Positions 21,205 to 24,857 of a stretch of DNA of 24,857 bases are shown here, in pieces. Source of the DNA: an uncultured Ruminococcus sp. (GTDB taxonomy: Bacteria; Bacillota; Clostridia; Oscillospirales; Ruminococcaceae); contig CAMWGS010000003.1 in NCBI GenBank assembly GCA_947173865.1, positions 1 to 24,857 of the forward strand. The letters are read 5' to 3'. Position numbers and translations under genes: made by a program. How positions within the stretch are numbered: the stretch's first letter is position 1; the number at the start of each line of letters is the position of its first letter. The notes under the pieces were generated by a model. It was not told the DNA's origin and did no database searches. It saw only the letters and a list, made by a program, of their open reading frames with translations.

Positions 21205-21724
21205 AGCAATAAACACAAGACACAGTTATCGTGGAAAGTATAAACAGATTGATATTCCGAGAAAAGACCTTATAACGATTATGGAATGTGGACTGAATGC
21301 ACCGTCAGGCTGTAACAAGCAGACCACAAGTCTTATTGCCGTTGACGACCGTGCAATTCTTTACCGATTATTAGGAGTTATAGACCCTCCAATTGCCGAG
21401 ACTGCTCCGGCGGTAATATGTGTTCTTACTCAGAGAATAAACGCTTACAGAGACAAATGCTTTTCAATTCAGGATTATTCCGCCGTTATCGAAAATATGC
21501 TTATTGCAATAACGGAACTTGGTTATAGTAGTTGCTGGTATGAAGGACATATTACCGACGACGACAGAATATGTGACAAAATGGCTCGGATTTTAAACGT
21601 TCCAAATAATTATGAACTTGTCTGTTTTCTGCCTGTGGGAATAGCCAAAGAAGAACATGTTGTTCCGAAAAAGAAAACATTTGATGAAAGAGCATGGTTC
21701 AATTCTTTTCCGTCAGAAAAATAA
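21191..21724 (+). CDS. Nitroreductase family protein
   Basis: 177-residue flavin (FMN)-dependent oxidoreductase fold. The N-terminus RHSYRGKYKQIDIPRKDL (10-27) carries the RxSxR FMN motif, followed by GLNAPSGCNKQ (about 34-44), the usual A-P-S-G-x-N-x-Q block. The last part has LLIAITELGYSSCWYEG-like residues at about 102-117 and VCFLPVGIAKEE. It reduces nitro compounds, quinones or similar with NAD(P)H. Ribosome binding site AAAGGAG lies 5-6 bases before ATG. It is the last gene of the preceding cluster, and a new promoter follows at 21796. Confidence 0.9.
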   Translation: MNTIEAINTRHSYRGKYKQIDIPRKDLITIMECGLNAPSGCNKQTTSLIAVDDRAILYRLLGVIDPPIAETAPAVICVLTQRINAYRDKCFSIQDYSAVIENMLIAITELGYSSCWYEGHITDDDRICDKMARILNVPNNYELVCFLPVGIAKEEHVVPKKKTFDERAWFNSFPSEK

Positions 21725-21795
21725 TAAGCATATCGGATGTATTTATGTGGGACGGATATAAATTTGAGGAAAACGGAAAAATTTCAGTTTACCCC

Positions 21796-21824
21796 TTGAC
21801 AAATATAAAATAATGATGTATAAT
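21796..21824 (+). promoter_or_regulatory. Consensus promoter of the ylxM-ffh-rpsP-khpA operon
   Basis: TTGACA (21796-21801) and TATAAT (21819-21824), both exactly consensus, separated by 17 bases. It is placed correctly for ylxM, with AGGAG near 21855-21859 as its ribosome binding site. Confidence 0.9.
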
Positions 21825-21868
21825 GTGTAAAGTGATTTTGGATTACACCCCGACAGGAGTTTCAGAAT

Positions 21869-22204
21869 ATGGCAAAAGAACTTAAATTCGTAATGCTTCT
21901 TGACTGCTACGGCGATTTGCTGACGGAACATCAGAAAAGCGTAATGGAACTTTATTACTGTGAGGACTTGTCTCTTGCAGAAATCGGCAATCCACTGGGA
22001 ATCACCCGTCAGGCTGTCCGTGACATTATAAAGCGTACGGAAAATATTCTGCTTAACTATGAAGAAAAACTCGGTTTTGCAGAACGACTTGAAAAAATGC
22101 GTGAATGTTTCGGAAAAATAAATGAAACTGCCCGACTTGTCGAAAACGAAAATATCAGAAAAATTATTGCAGACGAAATAAAAAATGGTCTTGATTTATT
22201 GTAA
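21869..22204 (+). CDS. ylxM: YlxM family SRP-associated helix-turn-helix protein
   Basis: This 111-residue sigma-factor-like helix-turn-helix protein helps control SRP in Gram-positive bacteria. The HTH is EHQKSVMELYYCEDLSLAEI, then GITRQAVRDIIKRTENIL (about 25-62). The C-terminal half is helical. It directly precedes ffh, the hallmark arrangement of Firmicutes, and the ffh frame begins one base after it. Length matches the family (about 105-115). Confidence 0.92.
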   Translation: MAKELKFVMLLDCYGDLLTEHQKSVMELYYCEDLSLAEIGNPLGITRQAVRDIIKRTENILLNYEEKLGFAERLEKMRECFGKINETARLVENENIRKIIADEIKNGLDLL

Positions 22205-22219
22205 ATGGGAGGAAATCGC

Positions 22220-23605
22220 ATGGCATTTGAAGGTCTTTCCGAAAAACTGAATAACGTCTTTAAAAAGCTGAAGTCAAGAGGAAAGCTTACAGAGAGCGAT
22301 GTAAAGGAGGCTATGCGTGAAGTCCGCCTTGCACTCCTTGAGGCTGACGTAAGCTATAAAGTAGTAAAGGACTTTGTGAAAGGTGTTACAGAGCGTGCGA
22401 TTGGTGAAGACGTTCTTGCAAGCCTTACTCCTGCACAGCAGGTTATCAAAATTGTAAACGAGGAACTTTGTTCACTCATGGGCAACAGTAATGCACGTAT
22501 AAATTTTGCTTCAAAGCCCCCTACGGTTATAATGATGTGCGGATTGCAGGGTTCAGGTAAAACCACACATTCCGCAAAGCTTGCCAAACTTCTCAAAAAA
22601 GAAGGTCACAGACCACTTCTCGCAGCCTGTGATATATACCGTCCTGCTGCTATAAATCAGTTGCAGGTTGTCGGACAGAAAGCCGATGTAAAAGTTTTTG
22701 AAATGGGACAGATTGACCCCGTTATAATTGCAAAGCAGGCTCTTGCCTATGCAAAGGACTACGGTCATGATATTCTTATTATAGATACCGCCGGTCGTCT
22801 GCATATTGACGAGGCTCTTATGCAGGAACTTGTCAATATCAAGGAAATTACAAAGCCTGACGAAATTATGCTTGTAGTTGATGCTATGACCGGTCAGGAC
22901 GCTGTAAACGTTGCAAAGACCTTTGACGATGCTGTAGGTATAACAAGTGTCCTGATGTCAAAACTTGATTCTGATACAAGAGGCGGTGCGGCACTTTCAG
23001 TACTTGCCGTTACAGGTAAACCGATTAAGTTTGTCGGAATGGGCGAAAAACTCGACGATTTTGAACAGTTCCATCCCGAAAGAATGGCTTCGAGGATTCT
23101 TGGAATGGGCGACGTTCTCACCCTTATTGAAAAGGCTGAAAACGTAATGTCTCAGAAAGATGCCGAAAAGCTTACGAAGAAATTCAAGGAAAATACTTTT
23201 GATATGGACGACCTGCTTGACCAGATGAAGCAGATTAAAAAGCTTGGTTCAATGAAGTCCATACTCGGAATGTTACCGGGATTAAGCGGAAAAATCAATG
23301 AGGACGATATTGACGAAAAACAGTTCGACAGAATTGAGGCTATTATATACTCAATGACTAAAGCCGAACGTGCGAAACCGTCGATAATCAATCCGTCACG
23401 TAAAAAAAGAATTGCTGCGGGTTCGGGTACTAAAGTTGAGGAAGTAAACCGTCTGCTGAAACAGTTCGACCAGATGCAGCAGATGATGAAGAAATTCACG
23501 GGAGGCAACAATAAAATGGCTCTCCGTAAGGCAAGAAAAAAGCTTGCAGGTATGAATTTCGATAAGCTTACGGGCAAGGGCGGAGGAAATCTTCCCCCGA
23601 TTTAA
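22220..23605 (+). CDS. ffh: Signal recognition particle protein Ffh
   Basis: This 461-residue SRP54-type GTPase targets nascent membrane proteins to FtsY. N domain 1-90; G domain with P-loop GLQGSGKTT (108-116), DTAGR (189-193) and SKLD (about 248-251); M domain about 300-461 with methionine-rich helices binding 4.5S RNA and signal peptides. The last residues are GKGGGNLPPI. I use ATG 22220 (GGGAGG 6-7 bases upstream) rather than the in-frame ATG 22205. It lies between ylxM and rpsP. All essential GTPase motifs are present. Confidence 0.97.
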   Translation: MAFEGLSEKLNNVFKKLKSRGKLTESDVKEAMREVRLALLEADVSYKVVKDFVKGVTERAIGEDVLASLTPAQQVIKIVNEELCSLMGNSNARINFASKPPTVIMMCGLQGSGKTTHSAKLAKLLKKEGHRPLLAACDIYRPAAINQLQVVGQKADVKVFEMGQIDPVIIAKQALAYAKDYGHDILIIDTAGRLHIDEALMQELVNIKEITKPDEIMLVVDAMTGQDAVNVAKTFDDAVGITSVLMSKLDSDTRGGAALSVLAVTGKPIKFVGMGEKLDDFEQFHPERMASRILGMGDVLTLIEKAENVMSQKDAEKLTKKFKENTFDMDDLLDQMKQIKKLGSMKSILGMLPGLSGKINEDDIDEKQFDRIEAIIYSMTKAERAKPSIINPSRKKRIAAGSGTKVEEVNRLLKQFDQMQQMMKKFTGGNNKMALRKARKKLAGMNFDKLTGKGGGNLPPI

Positions 23606-23621
23606 TCATATATTAATTGCT

Positions 23622-23643
23622 TTCAATGCGGTTTCCGCTTGAA
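23622..23643 (+). other. Hairpin between ffh and rpsP
   Basis: TTCAA (23622-23626) and GCGG (23628-23631) pair with CCGC (23635-23638) and TTGAA (23639-23643), one base bulged, with a TTT loop. There is no T tract, so it is a processing or stability element at the ribosomal protein gene junction, or a regulatory leader. It lies 34 bases before rpsP. Confidence 0.6.
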
Positions 23644-23676
23644 TATATATCAAATAAATTACGGAGGTGAATATAA

Positions 23677-23919
23677 ATGGCAGTTAAAATCAGGCTCAGA
23701 AGAATGGGTGCTAAGAAAGCTCCTTTCTACCGTATCGTTGTAGCTGACTCAAGATACCCTAGAGACGGCAGATTCGTTGAGGAAATCGGTTACTATGACC
23801 CTACAAAGAATCCGTCTGTTGTAAAGGTTGACGCTGACAAGGCTAAGGACTGGATTAAGAAGGGTGCTCAGCCTACAGATACAGTAAAGGTTATCCTCAA
23901 GAATGAGGGCGTACTCTGA
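23677..23919 (+). CDS. rpsP: 30S ribosomal protein S16
   Basis: This 80-residue protein is a complete bS16: MAVKIRLRRMGAKKAPFYRI, then VVADSRYPRDGRFVEEIGYYDP, each typical. It binds 16S rRNA early in 30S assembly. Codon choice (AAG, GCT, GTT) is highly biased, as expected for a ribosomal protein. Ribosome binding site GGAGGTGA lies 7 bases before ATG. Hairpins occur before and after the gene. Confidence 0.97.
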   Translation: MAVKIRLRRMGAKKAPFYRIVVADSRYPRDGRFVEEIGYYDPTKNPSVVKVDADKAKDWIKKGAQPTDTVKVILKNEGVL

Positions 23920-23933
23920 TTAATGACTTTTTG

Positions 23934-23972
23934 CGGAAGAGGGCGGACTTTATGTCTTATCCCTCTGTTCCG
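23934..23972 (+). other. Hairpin between rpsP and khpA
   Basis: CGGAAGAGGG (23934-23943) pairs with CCCTC (23961-23965) and TTCCG (23968-23972), two bases bulged. It ends 10 bases before the khpA ribosome binding site. It may partly decouple khpA from the abundant S16 message. Confidence 0.5.
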
Positions 23973-23993
23973 GAAGTCTTTGGAGGTCTAACA

Positions 23994-24227
23994 ATGAAAG
24001 ATTTACTTTATGCAATCGCAGCAGGACTTGTAGAGGACAAATCCGCTATAAAAATTACTGAGGACGAACCCGACGCAGAGGGCGTTATTGTTTTTCATCT
24101 GACAGTTGCCCCCGACGATATGGGACGTGTAATCGGTAAGCAGGGAAGAATTGCAAAGGCACTCCGTGCAATCATGCGTGCAGGTGCGGCAAAGAGAAAC
24201 CTGAAAGTTTCTGTTACTATTGAATAA
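23994..24227 (+). CDS. khpA: KH-domain RNA-binding protein KhpA
   Basis: 77 residues with a single KH domain. The GxxG loop is GKQG (48-51) in RVIGKQGRIAKALRAIMRA. KhpA and KhpB form an RNA-binding pair affecting cell division and shape in Firmicutes. Start ATG 23994 follows GGAGG; the frame is open further upstream (to 23931), but that part covers the hairpin and ribosome binding site and is non-coding. Classic location just after rpsP. Confidence 0.93.
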   Translation: MKDLLYAIAAGLVEDKSAIKITEDEPDAEGVIVFHLTVAPDDMGRVIGKQGRIAKALRAIMRAGAAKRNLKVSVTIE

Positions 24228-24234
24228 TAAAAAA

Positions 24235-24249
24235 CCGTTAAAATAACGG
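24235..24249 (+). other. Short hairpin after khpA
   Basis: CCGTTA pairs with TAACGG around AAA, starting eight bases after the stop. No T run follows. It may be part of a composite 3' end together with the next stem. Confidence 0.4.
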
Positions 24250-24268
24250 CGATACCCATAAAAGTTTT

Positions 24269-24298
24269 AGCCCCGATACATTATATTGTATCGGGGCT
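24269..24298. terminator. Probable bidirectional terminator between khpA and the GNAT gene
   Basis: A perfect 12-bp stem (AGCCCCGATACA with TGTATCGGGGCT) encloses a six-base TTATAT loop. T tracts are weak on both sides (TTGCTGTTGTT on plus, TAAAACTTTT on minus), so efficiency is uncertain. Its location between converging genes fits a shared terminator. Confidence 0.65.
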
Positions 24299-24339
24299 TG
24301 CTGTTGTTATATTATAACTTGTAATTTCAGATTTATTTA

Positions 24340-24786
24340 TTAACATTTTTGCAGATAAACAAATTGTAAGTCCTGAGATACGGCTTCTTCTTTAAATATT
24401 TTATATCCAAGTTTTTCGTATAACCTTATATTGCTGATACTTTTTGTACTGGTAAACAGCTCATATCTTTGGTTGGGATATTCATTTTCTATTTCTAAGA
24501 GAAGTCTTGTTCCTATTCCGTTTTTCTGCATTTTAGGATACACCATCAGTTTACCGATAAAAACAGTTCCGTTTTCCTGATATGCTCTGACAGAGCCTAT
24601 AATAACGTCTTGGTCATCTAATGCTTTTAAAACAGTTCCTTTTTGAAATTTTTCATGTAATTCTTCTATAGTTTGTTTTAAAGGTGGAATGTACATATTA
24701 CCAAAAAGTTCAGCTTCGCTTTGGTAAGCCAAATATTGCAATTCAAGTATTTTTTCTAAATCTTCTTTCTGTGCTTTTTTTATCAA
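24340..24786 (-). CDS. GNAT family N-acetyltransferase
   Basis: 148 residues. It begins with IKKAQKEDLEKILELQYLAY and holds motif A as VYPKMQKNGIGTRLLLEIE (about 86-104, acetyl-CoA binding) and motif B as TSTKSISNIRLYEKLGYKIF. Small-molecule or peptide acetylation; substrate unknown. I favour TTG 24786 as start because GGAGG ends 9 bases before it; the in-frame GTG 24792 lies only 3 bases from the ribosome binding site. It converges on the SRP operon. Confidence 0.85.
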   Translation of the reverse strand: MIKKAQKEDLEKILELQYLAYQSEAELFGNMYIPPLKQTIEELHEKFQKGTVLKALDDQDVIIGSVRAYQENGTVFIGKLMVYPKMQKNGIGTRLLLEIENEYPNQRYELFTSTKSISNIRLYEKLGYKIFKEEAVSQDLQFVYLQKC

Positions 24787-24857
24787 AATCACATTCCTCC
24801 TTACATAAAATCATATTTGTTTTTTATACGACAGAACGTTTCAGGAAGGTTTTAAGC

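Noticed and set aside
21744..21812. Short frame before ylxM beginning at ATG near 21744
   Set aside because: No ribosome binding site, and it ends within the ylxM promoter.
23931..23993. Upstream extension of the khpA frame
   Set aside because: It covers a hairpin and the khpA ribosome binding site, and KhpA proteins begin at the MKDLL equivalent.
1..24857. CRISPR array, tRNA, rRNA or insertion sequence
   Set aside because: No regularly spaced repeats, clover-leaf sequences, rRNA segments or transposase motifs were seen on reading both strands.

Overview
The window looks like a chromosomal segment of a low-to-moderate GC, Gram-positive Clostridia genome, most likely a Ruminococcus-type gut or rumen fibre degrader. 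The evidence is a cytosolic GH94 cellobiose phosphorylase, consensus sigma-A promoters (TTGACA-17-TATAAT), strong AGGAGG-type ribosome binding sites, and the Firmicutes SRP cluster ylxM-ffh-rpsP-khpA. The assignment rests on recognised families, not on a database search. No tRNA, rRNA, CRISPR array or insertion sequence was seen, and no stretch longer than about 300 bases lacks a gene.

Layout. (1) 1-2669: a single-gene cellobiose phosphorylase unit with its own promoter and terminator; its codon choice suggests very high expression. (2) 2675-5701: two small minus-strand genes (a DUF1413-like protein and a membrane/zinc-ribbon/SHOCT protein), an XRE regulator flanked by two copies of a 25-bp dyad, azlCD (branched-chain amino acid export) and an orphan SUKH-3 immunity-type gene. 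(3) 5883-12770: a compact head-and-packaging module derived from a PBSX/HK97-type phage: small and large terminase, portal, major capsid, a protease-like protein with a zinc-knuckle insertion, two head/tail connector proteins, one small tail protein and a baseplate hub. No integrase, repressor, replication, sheath, tail tube, tape measure, fibre or lysis gene is present; ordinary genes (azlCD, feoA) lie on each side. (4) 12826-15139: orphan feoA, a Cys-rich DUF3795 protein and an MFS efflux pump preceded by a 12-codon leader ORF and mutually exclusive hairpins. (5) 15235-17969: a perfect consensus promoter, a 23-codon leader ORF, a CNNM/CorC-type Mg transporter and a translationally coupled orphan type I specificity subunit (HsdS). 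(6) 17994-21724: a U32-like protein, a GNAT, a 23-codon ORF coupled to a CPBP membrane protease, two unknown overlapping genes and a nitroreductase. (7) 21796-24339: promoter, ylxM, ffh, rpsP, khpA and hairpins. (8) A minus-strand GNAT at the right end.

The most interesting items are the reduced, apparently maintained capsid module (region 3) and three unannotated short ORFs with good ribosome binding sites. One of these lies ahead of a Mg transporter, has an acidic/proline start and overlaps a segment that can pair with the transporter's ribosome binding site. That arrangement resembles mgtL-type Mg sensing but has not been demonstrated here.
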